From assembly GCA_016903695.1 (NCBI GenBank), contig JADQBB010000016.1, positions 1-64,000 of the forward strand: a stretch of DNA of 64,000 nt, in the 5' to 3' direction. Source of the stretch: Chlorogloea purpurea SAG 13.99. Lineage in GTDB: Bacteria; Cyanobacteriota; Cyanobacteriia; Cyanobacteriales; Microcystaceae. This document shows, piece by piece, positions 28,939 to 38,792 of this stretch (within the stretch, counting starts at the first letter, position 1; each line of letters starts with the position of its first letter). A program made the position numbers and the translations under genes. Below the pieces are notes generated by a model. That model worked only from the letters and a program-made list of their open reading frames with translations. It ran no database searches and had not been told where the DNA came from.

Positions 28939-30420
28939 TTACCTTACAGAAAAGGCTTCGCCAAAACGGGAGCTGATGGGTTCGATCAAAAAGGTCAGGA
29001 TGGATTTCTCTCGCGTGATGATGTCGGCGCTTCCCGTCATGCCAGGTACTAAAGGTATTTTTTGCCCGTTGACTAACATATATTTCTTTTTCAGTTTGAC
29101 GGTGGTGGTGTAAACCAAGCCTAATTCTTTATTATCTTCGTCTAGGGTGGCTGTGGGATTAACTCGAATCACTTCGCCGTCAATAGTACCGAATTCTTGA
29201 TAAGGGAAGGTGGTTAATTTTACTTTAGCTCGATCGCCCACATTAATAAAGCCGATGTCACGATTTAACACTTTCACCTCCATAACCATCTCGTCGCCTT
29301 GCGGTAGGATCGATAATAATTCCTCGCCTTTCTGCACCGGCCCTCTACTGGCTTTGACTTCGTAGATAGTACCGCTGACGGGAGCCTCTAGGGTTAATAG
29401 GGCGTTTTCTTTTTGAGTTCGATCGATCTGTCCTTCCATGTATGTTAATTCTTCCCGACGTTGATTGAGACGACCGAGGATTTCGCTTTGATGTTCCGAT
29501 GACAGTCGCCGTAGCTGACCCTTAGCGCCCTCGTAGGCTTGCTGTGCGCCCTGAATAACTTGTTGCTGGGCTGATATTTCCTTTTCTATGGAACTCACTT
29601 GCACTCTAGCGTTATCCAGTTCGTTTTCGGATCTGGTCACTTCCGCTTCCGATTGAATAACACGGTTTTGAGCCTCCGTATATTCTAAACGGGGAATGGC
29701 TCGATTCTCCGGCTCGATCAAAACTCGCAGGGATTTTTCTCGTTCTTGCCCTTTAGCGAGGGATTCTCTAGCTTTAGACAGAAGTATAGATTGTTTTTGT
29801 AGCGATGATCTAGCACCGCTCAATCCGTCTTGTAATCTGGCTAACTTGGCCTCGGCTTCTTTTTTACCCGCCTGTAGACGATTGGCTTCCGCTATGGCTG
29901 TTTGTTTTTGAGCGGCGAAGCCAGAGGCGCGGGCGTTGAGTAATTGATTTTGGGCGCTGTTCTCGGTGCTGGGTTGACTATTTTTCTCGGCTTCTAATCG
30001 GGCTATGTCTTGACGGATCAGTTTGGCGGATTTTTGCAATTGTTGTAAGGTGGCGCTGCCGATAGCCGGATTCTGTTGGATCAGGGTTTGTCCTTTACTC
30101 ACTTTCTGCCCCGGTTTGACTTTCACACCTTCGATCAAGCCGTCTTGTAAGGCGCGGATAGGGCGTAAACTTTGGGAGGGGATGATTTTACCCGGGGCGA
30201 TGGCTACTTCATCTACCTTACTATTGTAAGCCCATGCGATCGCTCCCAATACCAATAGGGTGATACTACCCGCGAGCAATCTCGTATACAGGGGTGGTAA
30301 TTCTTGAATCGCCTGTCCTAATTCGTAGGAGAGATGATCGCCGGGGTTGGCGAATTTAGATTTCGTGTGGCGAGTATTGGGATTCGAGGTCAAAGGTGAT
30401 GTCATGGGTTGGGGTTGCAT
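28939..30420 (-). CDS. HlyD family membrane-fusion protein (type I secretion adaptor)
   Basis: About 493 aa. A short cytoplasmic N-terminus is followed by one membrane helix near residue 55 (SITLLVLGAIAWAYN). Then come a biotinyl-lipoyl-like hairpin half (VKPGQKVSKGQTLIQQNP) and a long alpha-hairpin coiled coil of about 230 residues rich in Q/E/A/R. The returning lipoyl half (LEAPVSGTIYEVKASRGPVQKGEELL) and the HlyD C-terminal beta-barrel (VKVKLTTFPYQEFGTIDGEV) complete it. It bridges an inner-membrane ABC exporter and TolC. No ABC ATPase gene is adjacent. The frame opens with TTG at 30432, but ATG at 30420 is preferred. It lies upstream of the GT39 gene and divergent from dnaN. It could serve the RTX protein nearby. 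Confidence 0.88.
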   Translation of the reverse strand: MQPQPMTSPLTSNPNTRHTKSKFANPGDHLSYELGQAIQELPPLYTRLLAGSITLLVLGAIAWAYNSKVDEVAIAPGKIIPSQSLRPIRALQDGLIEGVKVKPGQKVSKGQTLIQQNPAIGSATLQQLQKSAKLIRQDIARLEAEKNSQPSTENSAQNQLLNARASGFAAQKQTAIAEANRLQAGKKEAEAKLARLQDGLSGARSSLQKQSILLSKARESLAKGQEREKSLRVLIEPENRAIPRLEYTEAQNRVIQSEAEVTRSENELDNARVQVSSIEKEISAQQQVIQGAQQAYEGAKGQLRRLSSEHQSEILGRLNQRREELTYMEGQIDRTQKENALLTLEAPVSGTIYEVKASRGPVQKGEELLSILPQGDEMVMEVKVLNRDIGFINVGDRAKVKLTTFPYQEFGTIDGEVIRVNPTATLDEDNKELGLVYTTTVKLKKKYMLVNGQKIPLVPGMTGSADIITREKSILTFLIEPISSRFGEAFSVR

Positions 30421-30551
30421 TCTCTTAGTCAATTTTACCGCGCTGCCTCGCCGGAAAAAGTTCCTTAATTTTAGCGATAGTAAATTACAATTAATGTCTC
30501 AGATAAGTTAAATAGTACAATTGAATTTAATAAGGAGCGAACTGTAAATAT

Positions 30552-31703
30552 ATGAAATTCATCTGTAGTCAAAACGACTTTAACACGAACCTGTCTTTAG
30601 TCAGTCGTGCTGTACCCTCTCGCCCGACTCATCCGGTTTTGGGCAATGTGTTGGTGATCGCCGATAAAGACTCCCAACACATTAGCCTGATCGCTTTTGA
30701 CCTGAGTTTAGGGATTCAAACCAGTTTCCCTGCCGAAGTAAAAGAAGATGGCAAAATAGCCTTACCGGCTAAGTTACTAGGCGATATTGTCTCCCGCCTG
30801 CCCGATGGCGAGATCACGATCACGGTTAAACCCGATGAGGATGATGAGGAAGAAAGAAGTTTAACAACGATCGCCTCGGTTTCCGGTACATTTGAAATCA
30901 AAGGAATGAAAGCGGCCGAGTTCCCCGAATTGCCCTCCATAAATAGCGGAGAAAGCCTGAAACTACCCATTAACGCCCTCACGGAAGGCTTAAAAGGAGC
31001 GCTTTTCGCCGCCTCCCCCGACGAGACGAAACAGATCCTCACGGGAGTCCACCTGACCAAAAATACCGATAGCCTGGAGTTCGCCGCCACAGACGGCCAT
31101 CGCCTCGCCGTCGTGGAAACTCCTCTCGATCCCGCGGAAACATCGGACACCACTTTTAACGTCACCATACCAGCTAGGGCATTGAGAGAATTAGAAAAAA
31201 TCCTGACGATGAATCACAACGCTGATTTTATTTGCTTAAAAGTGGATGAAAGTCAAGTTGTTTTTCAAATAGGCGAACAAAAATTAACGAGCAGAAAATT
31301 AGAGGGAGCTTACCCCGCCTACGGGCAATTAATACCGAAAAGTTACAGCCGGAACGTCACCTTAGAAAGAAAACGTCTGATCAGTAGTTTGGAGTTAGTG
31401 GCTATTCTCGCCGACCAAAAAAACAACCTCGTTAAATTCACCTTGGACGAAGATAAAGGGCAACTAGCGTTATCGGTGGAATCTCCCGATGTGGGTAGTG
31501 CCAAACAATTCATGGGGGCGGAAATTAACGGCGATGGAGGGGAAATAGCCTTTAACGTTAAATATTTGATGGATGGATTGAAAGCCCTCAACTCTAGTTC
31601 GGTGTCCATGCAACTCAACGCCAATACAGAACCCGTGATCTTTTCCCCCTTGGGAGGACTGAAAATGACCTATCTGGTCATGCCGGTACAAATCAGGAAG
31701 TAG
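30552..31703 (+). CDS. dnaN: DNA polymerase III beta sliding clamp
   Basis: Sliding clamp, 383 aa. It dimerises around DNA and tethers polymerase III and other replication and repair proteins. The three-domain repeat is visible from MKFICSQNDFNTNLSLVSRAVPSRPTHPVLGNVLV through FAATDGHRLAVVET to the conserved C-terminus LGGLKMTYLVMPVQIRK, where MPVQI is the usual partner-peptide-binding end. An acidic insert (EDDEEERS) lies near residue 100. A ribosome-binding site (AAGGAG) lies about 14 bases before the ATG. dnaA is not nearby, as is common in cyanobacteria. A hairpin follows the stop. Confidence 0.98.
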   Translation: MKFICSQNDFNTNLSLVSRAVPSRPTHPVLGNVLVIADKDSQHISLIAFDLSLGIQTSFPAEVKEDGKIALPAKLLGDIVSRLPDGEITITVKPDEDDEEERSLTTIASVSGTFEIKGMKAAEFPELPSINSGESLKLPINALTEGLKGALFAASPDETKQILTGVHLTKNTDSLEFAATDGHRLAVVETPLDPAETSDTTFNVTIPARALRELEKILTMNHNADFICLKVDESQVVFQIGEQKLTSRKLEGAYPAYGQLIPKSYSRNVTLERKRLISSLELVAILADQKNNLVKFTLDEDKGQLALSVESPDVGSAKQFMGAEINGDGGEIAFNVKYLMDGLKALNSSSVSMQLNANTEPVIFSPLGGLKMTYLVMPVQIRK

Positions 31704-31711
31704 TGCCCATA

Positions 31712-31737
31712 ACAGAGGCGTTTGATAACGTCTCTGT
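31712..31737 (+). terminator. Hairpin after dnaN
   Basis: An 11-bp stem (ACAGAGGCGTT at 31712-31722 with AACGTCTCTGT at 31727-31737, one G-T pair) has a TGAT loop. There is no good T run, so termination may be inefficient or factor-dependent. Confidence 0.5.
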
Positions 31738-31793
31738 AAAATCGGAACGCAACCCCTAAAATAGATATAAATTAAATCCTATAGAAATACTTT

Positions 31794-33335
31794 ATGACCC
31801 TATCCTATTTTCAACCCGAAGAAGAGAAAAATAAATTTTTCAACTCGCAGAGTTTAGCAATATTAGTATCCCTCGCCTTACACAGCCTCTTGTTATTGGT
31901 AGTGTTGCCCAATCTAGCGACTCTATCGGGGAAAAACGATCACCCCGAAGACATCCGCGATGTAAAACTCATAGAATTAAACCCGGTAGAGCAGTCTCGA
32001 CTACCGACTCTCAACCCTGCCACCATCCCGGAATTACCGAGTAATAGTAATATCCCGCCGATAAGCTCATCCAGAAACGATTTATCGAGCTTACCGCCGC
32101 TAGCTGACATCAACTCCCCTCCTTCCTTATCAACCTTACCGAGTTTACCGCCTTTACCGTCTCTGCCCTCCTTGCCTGCGTTACCTTCGGTGGGAGTCTA
32201 TTCGCCCCCCGTGGCTTCTCTACCTTCGTCCCGGGGAAACTCTAATACACCCCCCTATTCCTACGGTCTTCCTAAATTACCCAGTCCACCACCAAATCCC
32301 TCTAATTTACCTAACAGCCCCACCAACAAGCTTTATCCCAACGGGGCTAACAATAATAGTAATCAACCCCGCCCCGATTTTGACCCGTTCCGGGATAACT
32401 TAACTTTGAACGACCTGCGTAACGCGCCGAGAAACGCTTCGGAGCAACGTAAACAGCAATTGGAAGAAGCCCCACCCCAACAGGTGGCTAATAACCCGCG
32501 AGTGGCTAACCCGGATATGGACGCGGCCCGCCGTCAGCAGTTAATAGATGAGATGTTAAAACGGAATCGAAGTCTCCAAGCAGATCAGAATAACACTACC
32601 GATGAAGAAGCGAGAAGAAATTATGTGTCTTGGCTCAATCAAGTTAAAGAAGCGAGTCCGACACCGATAAGCCTGGTGGGTACTTATCCAGGTGATGCCT
32701 GCTCCCGTCAATTAGCGGGTACGGCTATTTATGGTGTAAAAGTGAGCGCTCAAGGTTTGGTGGAGGGAGATCCACAATTAATTAAGAGTGCCGGTTATCC
32801 GATTCTCAATCAACAAGCTTTCCGGGAAGTAAGACTGGCCCGTTTCCCGACGGGAGTGGCTAAATCCTATCGCGTTTCTATGAGTTTCGCCCCTACCCAG
32901 GACGTGTGTCGATCTACGACGATCGTACAACCGAATAACAACGACGCTCCCAAATACAACACCCGCGTTAATCCTCCCGCCGTCACCCCTCCCGTGGAGT
33001 TACCGACGCAGAGAAAACCCACTGCCCCCACTACCCCCGCCGTTAAGCCACAGCCGAGTCCCGCTGTAACCCCTGCGGCGGTTCCAAGCCCCGATGGGAA
33101 TGTGGTGATCCCCCCCTCGGCGAATCCCAAACCGGAGAATTTGATCGAACAAAAACCGTCGCCCAACGCGCCCAAGCCCCTGAACGAGCCGGAGATTTCG
33201 CCCCCCGCTCCCCCTACCAGTAGGAGGATAGAAGAGGCCCCGGTATTAGAAGCCCAACCACCCGGCCCCCCGGCGACCCAAAAATCCGTGACACCGGAAA
33301 TCGAGCCACCGGCCCCACCCACTCAGAAAAAATAG
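31794..33335 (+). CDS. TonB-like proline-rich energy-transducer family protein
   Basis: A 513-aa protein with one N-terminal membrane helix near residue 25 (SLALHSLLLLVVLPNL). A long proline/serine/asparagine-rich periplasmic region follows (repeated LPSLPPLPSLP). A TonB C-terminal-like fold lies near residues 290-365 (GTAIYGVKVSAQGLVEGDPQLIKSAGYP then ILNQQAFREVRLARFP). A second proline-rich tail of about 130 residues follows. Canonical TonB ends soon after its C-terminal domain, so the long proline tail is unusual. It probably links inner membrane and envelope, but energy transduction to outer-membrane receptors is only inferred. No exbB or exbD gene is adjacent. Confidence 0.7.
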   Translation: MTLSYFQPEEEKNKFFNSQSLAILVSLALHSLLLLVVLPNLATLSGKNDHPEDIRDVKLIELNPVEQSRLPTLNPATIPELPSNSNIPPISSSRNDLSSLPPLADINSPPSLSTLPSLPPLPSLPSLPALPSVGVYSPPVASLPSSRGNSNTPPYSYGLPKLPSPPPNPSNLPNSPTNKLYPNGANNNSNQPRPDFDPFRDNLTLNDLRNAPRNASEQRKQQLEEAPPQQVANNPRVANPDMDAARRQQLIDEMLKRNRSLQADQNNTTDEEARRNYVSWLNQVKEASPTPISLVGTYPGDACSRQLAGTAIYGVKVSAQGLVEGDPQLIKSAGYPILNQQAFREVRLARFPTGVAKSYRVSMSFAPTQDVCRSTTIVQPNNNDAPKYNTRVNPPAVTPPVELPTQRKPTAPTTPAVKPQPSPAVTPAAVPSPDGNVVIPPSANPKPENLIEQKPSPNAPKPLNEPEISPPAPPTSRRIEEAPVLEAQPPGPPATQKSVTPEIEPPAPPTQKK

Positions 33336-33382
33336 AACCGATCGTGCTAATCTTTGAGGATTAGCTAAGTATTAACTTGACG

Positions 33383-33703
33383 GTGAAGTATTTTTTCTTA
33401 TCTAGCGGCTGGAAAATAGGACGGGTTTGGGAATTTGGAGGATTGTGGGATCAAAATAGTTGGCGACGGTCTCCGGTGATCGATCGTCTTAACTTAGCCA
33501 TCATCGAACGAGGTGAAGTTCTCTGGCTCTACGGGGTAGAGGACGCGGTGATCATGTTAGAAGTGTTCCCGTCTAATGATGAGATTGCCGATACAGTACC
33601 CACGATCGGGCAGGTGGTGATCAAGCGTTTGATCAGTGGCGAACAGGCTCTAGAGATCCTACAAAGTGCCGAAACCGTAATTAAACAACCACTTGGATCT
33701 TGA
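33383..33703 (+). CDS. Conserved hypothetical protein, about 106 aa
   Basis: A small soluble protein (KYFFLSSGWKIGRVWEFGGLWDQ, then IERGEVLWLYGVEDAVIMLEV and IGQVVIKRLISGEQALEIL). I do not recognise a characterised domain. It looks like a conserved cyanobacterial protein because of its tryptophan/glycine-rich start. No signal peptide or membrane segment is seen. The frame opens at TTG 33377 and GTG 33383; I use GTG. It stands between the TonB-like gene and psbB on the same strand, with 168 bases before psbB, so it is likely transcribed apart from psbB. Confidence 0.7.
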   Translation: MKYFFLSSGWKIGRVWEFGGLWDQNSWRRSPVIDRLNLAIIERGEVLWLYGVEDAVIMLEVFPSNDEIADTVPTIGQVVIKRLISGEQALEILQSAETVIKQPLGS

Positions 33704-33871
33704 AATCATTTCTAACAATAGTTACACTTCTTTAAATAAGTCTCACTTTCGCGAGATAATTGGTTTGGTTGATTCTTTGAATTTACCTTCAAAAGGGTTT
33801 ACCCTATATTCAATTACTCAATTAAAAAACGTCTACACAGACAGAAATTTTCAATAGGAGGAGCGTAGTCA

Positions 33872-35398
33872 ATGGGACTACCTTGGTATCGAGTTCACAC
33901 CGTCGTCTTGAATGACCCAGGACGTTTAATCTCCGTCCACTTAATGCACACCGCGTTAGTGGCCGGCTGGGCAGGCTCTATGGCCTTATACGAATTAGCC
34001 ATTTTCGACCCCAGTGATGCAGTTCTTAATCCCATGTGGCGACAAGGGATGTTCGTTCTACCTTTCATGGCTCGCCTCGGCGTTACCGGCTCTTGGCGGG
34101 GCTGGGATGTGACCGGTGAAACAGGTGTAGATCCTGGCTTCTGGTCTTTTGAAGGTGTAGCGGCAGCTCACATCGTCCTTTCCGGTCTGCTTTTCCTGGC
34201 TGCCGTATGGCACTGGGTTTATTGGGACTTAGAATTATTCACCGACCCCCGTACCGGTGAACCCGCTTTAGATCTACCGAAAATGTTCGGTATCCACCTG
34301 TTCTTATCCGGTTTACTTTGTTTCGGTTTCGGTGCTTTCCACCTCACGGGTCTCTGGGGCCCCGGTATGTGGGTATCAGATGCTTACGGTTTAACGGGTC
34401 ACGCCCAACCGGTGCAACCGGAGTGGGGGCCCTCGGGCTTTAACCCCTTTAACCCCGGTGGTGTGGTCGCTCACCATATCGCCGCAGGTATCGTTGGTAT
34501 TATCGCTGGTTTATTCCACTTAACCGTCCGTCCCCCAGAGCGTCTTTATAAGGCTCTGAGAATGGGGAACATCGAAACGGTTCTCTCTAGCAGTATCGCC
34601 GCCGTATTCTTCGCCGCCTTCGTGGTAGCGGGTACAATGTGGTACGGTAATGCTACTACCCCGATCGAACTTTTCGGCCCCACCCGTTATCAGTGGGATA
34701 AAGGATTCTTCCAAGAAGAAATCCAACGCCGCGTAAATGCTAATATGGCCGCCGGTGACAGCATCGAAACAGCATGGCAGAAAATCCCCGAAAAACTCGC
34801 TTTCTATGATTACGTTGGTAATAGCCCCGCTAAAGGTGGTTTATTCCGTACCGGCGCTATGGATAGTGGCGATGGTATCGCGAAAACTTGGCTAGGCCAC
34901 CCTGTATTCAAAGACAAGGAAGGTCGGGTGTTAAGCGTTCGTCGTATGCCTAACTTCTTTGAAACCTTCCCCGTAGTCCTCACCGACGAACAGGGCATCG
35001 TTCGCGCTGATATTCCTTTCCGTCGTGCTGAATCGAAACTAAGCGTCGAGCAAACTGGTGTAACGGTTTCTTTCTACGGTGGTGAATTAGATGGTAAAAC
35101 CTTCTCTGACCCCGCTGACGTGAAGAAATACGCCCGCCGCGCTCAATTGGGCGAAGCTTTCGAGTTTGATACGGAAACCCTCGGCTCTGACGGTGTATTC
35201 CGCACCAGCCCCAGAGGTTGGTTTACCTTCGGTCACGCCGTCTTCGCTTTACTGTTCTTCTTCGGCCATATCTGGCACGGTTCTCGTACTCTATACCGCG
35301 ACGTATTCGCCGGTATCGACCCCGACCTCGAAGAGCAAGTGGAGTTCGGTTTATTCCAGAAAGTGGGTGACTTGAGTACTCGTAAACAAGAAGTATAA
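33872..35398 (+). CDS. psbB: Photosystem II CP47 chlorophyll-binding antenna protein
   Basis: CP47, 508 aa, is the second inner antenna of photosystem II in the thylakoid membrane. It has six helices that bind chlorophyll a and a large lumenal loop between helices 5 and 6. The sequence is typical from [18 protein letters not shown] to the final [30 protein letters not shown] lies eleven bases before the ATG at 33872. No psbT-like small gene follows before the terminator at 35431. The gene is convergent with the vapBC pair. Confidence 0.98.
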   Translation: MGLPWYRVHTVVLNDPGRLISVHLMHTALVAGWAGSMALYELAIFDPSDAVLNPMWRQGMFVLPFMARLGVTGSWRGWDVTGETGVDPGFWSFEGVAAAHIVLSGLLFLAAVWHWVYWDLELFTDPRTGEPALDLPKMFGIHLFLSGLLCFGFGAFHLTGLWGPGMWVSDAYGLTGHAQPVQPEWGPSGFNPFNPGGVVAHHIAAGIVGIIAGLFHLTVRPPERLYKALRMGNIETVLSSSIAAVFFAAFVVAGTMWYGNATTPIELFGPTRYQWDKGFFQEEIQRRVNANMAAGDSIETAWQKIPEKLAFYDYVGNSPAKGGLFRTGAMDSGDGIAKTWLGHPVFKDKEGRVLSVRRMPNFFETFPVVLTDEQGIVRADIPFRRAESKLSVEQTGVTVSFYGGELDGKTFSDPADVKKYARRAQLGEAFEFDTETLGSDGVFRTSPRGWFTFGHAVFALLFFFGHIWHGSRTLYRDVFAGIDPDLEEQVEFGLFQKVGDLSTRKQEV

Positions 35399-35430
35399 GT
35401 TATCGACTCACCCATAAAAATATATTGATG

Positions 35431-35460
35431 AGGCAGGGAAATTATTCCCTGCCTTATTTA
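35431..35460. terminator. Hairpin between psbB and vapC
   Basis: AGGCAGGGAA at 35431-35440 pairs perfectly with TTCCCTGCCT at 35445-35454 around a four-base loop. It lies between two converging genes. The following TATTTA is a weak T run for psbB, so it may serve as a stop and 3' protection for both transcripts. Confidence 0.75.
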
Positions 35461-35862
35461 TCAGGTCGTTGGCAACAATCGCGAACACTGTAGCGATCGC
35501 ACCTGTTGGATCAATTCAAAATCACGATCGTCGTGAAGCAATATCAGTTCGTGAGCGATCGCTAACCCGGCGATACAGCAGTCAATGCTGTTTCTAGGTG
35601 TTAAACCCTGTCGGCGCAGATCGTAATAAATTCTCGCCGCGTCCACCCAAGAGCCAGAATTCTGCTCGATGTAATCCTGATCGTTTAAATAAGCCTGTAA
35701 TAATCTCCATTCCCGATCGTCTTTACAGCCCTGTAATAATTCCATTTGGGTGAATCGACTCAGATATATATTTTCATCACCGACTAAATCTTCAAAAGAT
35801 TTTCGGGCTGAACCAGTGCGATCGCGGAAAATTTTAATCCAAACCGATGTGTCAACCAGATA
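35461..35862 (-). CDS. vapC: VapC-type PIN-domain ribonuclease toxin
   Basis: About 133 aa of PIN-domain nuclease: MYLVDTSVWIKIF with the first catalytic Asp, an Glu in the middle (MELLQGCKDDREW), NSIDCCIAGLAIAHELILLHDDRDFELI with the later acidic residues. VapC toxins cleave tRNA or rRNA when free of the antitoxin. The start is taken at ATG 35862, which overlaps the vapB stop region, as usual in such pairs; the frame reaches upstream to 35895. Convergent with psbB. The pair may stabilise this part of the chromosome, but that is inference. Confidence 0.85.
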   Translation of the reverse strand, partial: YLVDTSVWIKIFRDRTGSARKSFEDLVGDENIYLSRFTQMELLQGCKDDREWRLLQAYLNDQDYIEQNSGSWVDAARIYYDLRRQGLTPRNSIDCCIAGLAIAHELILLHDDRDFELIQQVRSLQCSRLLPTT

Positions 35863-36064
35863 CATCGCCGTTTTCTCGCGAGGCTTTATAGTCATAGTCC
35901 GGGGCCAGTTGAATTTGTCCGCTCAAGTCGAGCAGGTTCCGTTTTTTACGAATACGGATCAGTTCCCGTAAAGCCAGATCGAGCAAATCTTTTTTTGTCC
36001 TTACATTTGTCAAACGAAAAGCTTCTTCAACTAGCTCGTCATCGAGTTCAATATTAGTTCTCAT
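35852..36064 (-). CDS. vapB: VapB-type antitoxin
   Basis: A 70-aa antitoxin. MRTNIELDDELVEEAFRLTNVRTKKDLLDLALRELI is the ribbon-helix-helix DNA-binding part found in VapB of this type. The tail NLLDLSGQIQLAPDYDY wraps the toxin. It precedes vapC and overlaps it by 11 bases, so the antitoxin is made first. Such complexes repress their own promoter, expected just upstream of 36064. Confidence 0.88.
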   Translation of the reverse strand: MRTNIELDDELVEEAFRLTNVRTKKDLLDLALRELIRIRKKRNLLDLSGQIQLAPDYDYKASRENGDVSG

Positions 36065-36183
36065 AACTAATGTGTAATATGTGTATATTTAAGGGCATTA
36101 TACACCAAAGGAGCTACAATCCCCGAATCTTCCCATCAATAAAAAGACCTAACCGCCACTATGGGCGGTCAAAAATTAAACTT

Positions 36184-38154
36184 TCAAGCCCCCTCGCGCA
36201 ATTTATCCAAGACCGATCGATCTTCTAAAGTAGAAGTATCCCCAGAAATTTCCTGCCCGGCGGCGAGGGTACGCAAGAGACGGCGCATGATCTTACCTGA
36301 ACGAGTTTTCGGCATCATATCAGTGAAGCGGATTTCTCCGGGGCGGGCGATAATGCCGATTTCTTTCACTACATGATCTCGCAACTCTTTCGCTAACTCG
36401 TCGCTGGGTTGGTAGTGAGATTCAAGAGTAACGAAAGCGAAGATTTCCTCACCTTTGATCTCGTCCGGCTTACCCACCACGGCGGCTTCCGCCACGGAAG
36501 GATGAGATACTAAAGCCGATTCGATCTCCATCGTACCGAGACGATGACCTGACACGCTGATCACGTCATCGACGCGCCCCATCACCCAGAAGTAACCATC
36601 CTCATCCTGACGGCTACCATCACCGGCGAAATAGAAATACTGTCCATCTCTCGGCGCTATATGTTCCCAATAAGTTTGGCGAAAGCGATCGGGATTTTTA
36701 TAGACCGTCCTCATCATACCGGGCCAGGGATGTTTGATTACTAAATAACCTCCCTCATTAGCTCCCGCGGGATTACCGTCTAAGTCCACTACCTCGGCCA
36801 TGATGCCGGGGAAAGGTAACGTGGCAGAACCTGGTTTAGTGGGGATAGCACCTGGTAGAGGCGTGATCATGATGCCCCCCGTTTCCGTCTGCCACCAAGT
36901 ATCCACTATCGGGCAACGTTCAGCGCCGATAACCCGGTGATACCACATCCAGGCTTCGGGATTGATCGGCTCACCCACCGTACCCAGTAAACGTAGAGAG
37001 GATAAGTCTCTCGCGTTCGGTAATTCTTCGCCCATTTTAATAAAGGCACGAATAGCGGTGGGTGCGGTGTAGAAAATATTAACGCGGTACTTTTCGATGA
37101 TGTCCCAGAAACAGCCTAAATTAGATGGGCGGGGGACTCCTTCGTACATGACCGTAGTAGCGCCGTTAGATAGGGGGCCGTAGACGATATAACTATGACC
37201 GGTAATCCAACCCACATCGGCGGTACACCAGTACACATCGGTTTCTTTCAGGTCAAAAATCCATTTGGTGGTCATGTGGGTGTATAAGTTATAACCGCCT
37301 GTGGTGTGTACGACTCCTTTCGGTTTGCCAGTAGACCCGCTAGTGTAGAGTATAAACAACATATCTTCGCTGTCCATAAGTTCCGCGGCACAATCGGCGG
37401 ACGCAGTTTTCTGTAGTTCGTGCCACCAGTAATCTCTTCCATCAACCATCGTGACGGGTTCTTCGGTACGTTGTACCACGAGAACTTTCTCTACCGTGGG
37501 GGAACCCTTATCTGCGAGGGCCAGGTCTACTTGTTCTTTGAGGGCGACGATTTTATCCTTACGAAAACCACCATCAGCGGTGATTACCAGTTTGGCTTCT
37601 GCGTCATTGAGTCTGTCTCTGAGGGCATCGGCGCTGAAGCCACCGAAAACGACGCTGTGGGCCGCACCGATACGGGCGCAGGCTAACATGGAGATGGCCG
37701 CTTCGGGAATCATGGGCATATATATCCCCACTCGATCGCCTTTCTGTACTCCTAAATCTTTCAGGACGTTGGCCATCTGGCTCACTTCCCGATGTAGCTG
37801 TTGATATGTGAGGGTGCGGGTATCGCCGTTTTCTCCCTCCCAGATGATGGCGGCTTTATTTCTGCGGGGTGTGGTCAGGTGGCGATCGATGCAATTATAG
37901 GAGATGTTGATTTTACCGCCGACGAACCAGCGCACGTCAGGGGGTTGCCAATCTAACACTTGTGTCCATTTCTCGAACCAGTGTAGTTCTTTTTCCGCTA
38001 GTTCGGCCCAGAAAGCTTCTGGATCTGCTTTGGCTTTCTCGTAAAGTTGGTTGTATTCTTCTAAACTCTTGATGTGAGCGTGTTCGGAGAATTCGGGCGG
38101 GGGGTTGAAAAGTCGATTCTCGTGTAGGACGGATTCGATCGTAACTTCTGCCAT
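36184..38154 (-). CDS. acs: Acetyl-CoA synthetase (AMP-forming)
   Basis: Acetate-CoA ligase, 656 aa, which makes acetyl-CoA from acetate, ATP and CoA through acetyl-AMP. The adenylate-forming motifs are present: [28 protein letters not shown], and the C-terminal [14 protein letters not shown] with the catalytic lysine, the acetylation site in this family. Full length for Acs, with the N-terminal helix [17 protein letters not shown]. It stands as a single gene with its start at 38154. It would recover acetate in the cytosol. Confidence 0.97.
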   Translation of the reverse strand: MAEVTIESVLHENRLFNPPPEFSEHAHIKSLEEYNQLYEKAKADPEAFWAELAEKELHWFEKWTQVLDWQPPDVRWFVGGKINISYNCIDRHLTTPRRNKAAIIWEGENGDTRTLTYQQLHREVSQMANVLKDLGVQKGDRVGIYMPMIPEAAISMLACARIGAAHSVVFGGFSADALRDRLNDAEAKLVITADGGFRKDKIVALKEQVDLALADKGSPTVEKVLVVQRTEEPVTMVDGRDYWWHELQKTASADCAAELMDSEDMLFILYTSGSTGKPKGVVHTTGGYNLYTHMTTKWIFDLKETDVYWCTADVGWITGHSYIVYGPLSNGATTVMYEGVPRPSNLGCFWDIIEKYRVNIFYTAPTAIRAFIKMGEELPNARDLSSLRLLGTVGEPINPEAWMWYHRVIGAERCPIVDTWWQTETGGIMITPLPGAIPTKPGSATLPFPGIMAEVVDLDGNPAGANEGGYLVIKHPWPGMMRTVYKNPDRFRQTYWEHIAPRDGQYFYFAGDGSRQDEDGYFWVMGRVDDVISVSGHRLGTMEIESALVSHPSVAEAAVVGKPDEIKGEEIFAFVTLESHYQPSDELAKELRDHVVKEIGIIARPGEIRFTDMMPKTRSGKIMRRLLRTLAAGQEISGDTSTLEDRSVLDKLREGA

Positions 38155-38312
38155 AGTTGTAGTTTTATAATTTCCTCTGCACTTTAGATTATCCTGTGCC
38201 GCGGGCTACAGTTCACTCCAGAGGATAATTTTTTACAACCGGGGGTCAAGGATATGTATCTTTCAATAAACCTCTCCCTATCTCAAAAGCCGTCACTTTC
38301 TCCTCGAGGCGA

Positions 38313-38789
38313 TCAACTTTCGGATTCATCTTCGATTTCCATGGGAGTCCAGTCTAAACTCAGAATTTGTTCGACGGTGAAGGGACACCCCGCGGGTACG
38401 TCAAATTTCCACCTCGCTTTTACTTTTTTGACGGCGTTGGCGTAAACCATCGGAAAAATTTCCTCCAGGTAAGGTTTGAGGCTGGGGCTATCTCCCAGTA
38501 TCGGGATTATTTCCTCGCGAAAGTTATAAATTTCGTCGAGCCAATGATCCAGATTCCTTTCTCTCTCCGAGTGCCAATAGGCTACTTTGAGCAAATGTTC
38601 TAATACACGTTGTAAGAAGCTTTCTAGAGAGCGTCTCGTGCCCTTCCCTATGTCTTCTATCTCCTCGACCAAATTATATAAATCAACCTCATCAAAACGT
38701 CTCTCTTTCAATTTTTCTGCGGTAGTCGCTAGCCAAAGAGCGAAATCTTTTTCGTAAAGGGATTTTTTTTCAGGATATATTTTAGCCAT
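38313..38789 (-). CDS. DUF29 family protein
   Basis: About 158 aa of the DUF29 family, very common and multi-copy in cyanobacteria: LYEKDFALWLATTAEKLKERRFDEVDLYNLVEEIEDIGK, then LLKVAYWHSERE and the C-terminal PFTVEQILSLDW. It is soluble and helical. The function of DUF29 proteins is not established. ATG at 38789 is the second of two adjacent starts; the first is at 38792. It stands alone between acs and a MazE relic. Confidence 0.85.
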   Translation of the reverse strand: MAKIYPEKKSLYEKDFALWLATTAEKLKERRFDEVDLYNLVEEIEDIGKGTRRSLESFLQRVLEHLLKVAYWHSERERNLDHWLDEIYNFREEIIPILGDSPSLKPYLEEIFPMVYANAVKKVKARWKFDVPAGCPFTVEQILSLDWTPMEIEDESES

Positions 38790-38792
38790 CAT

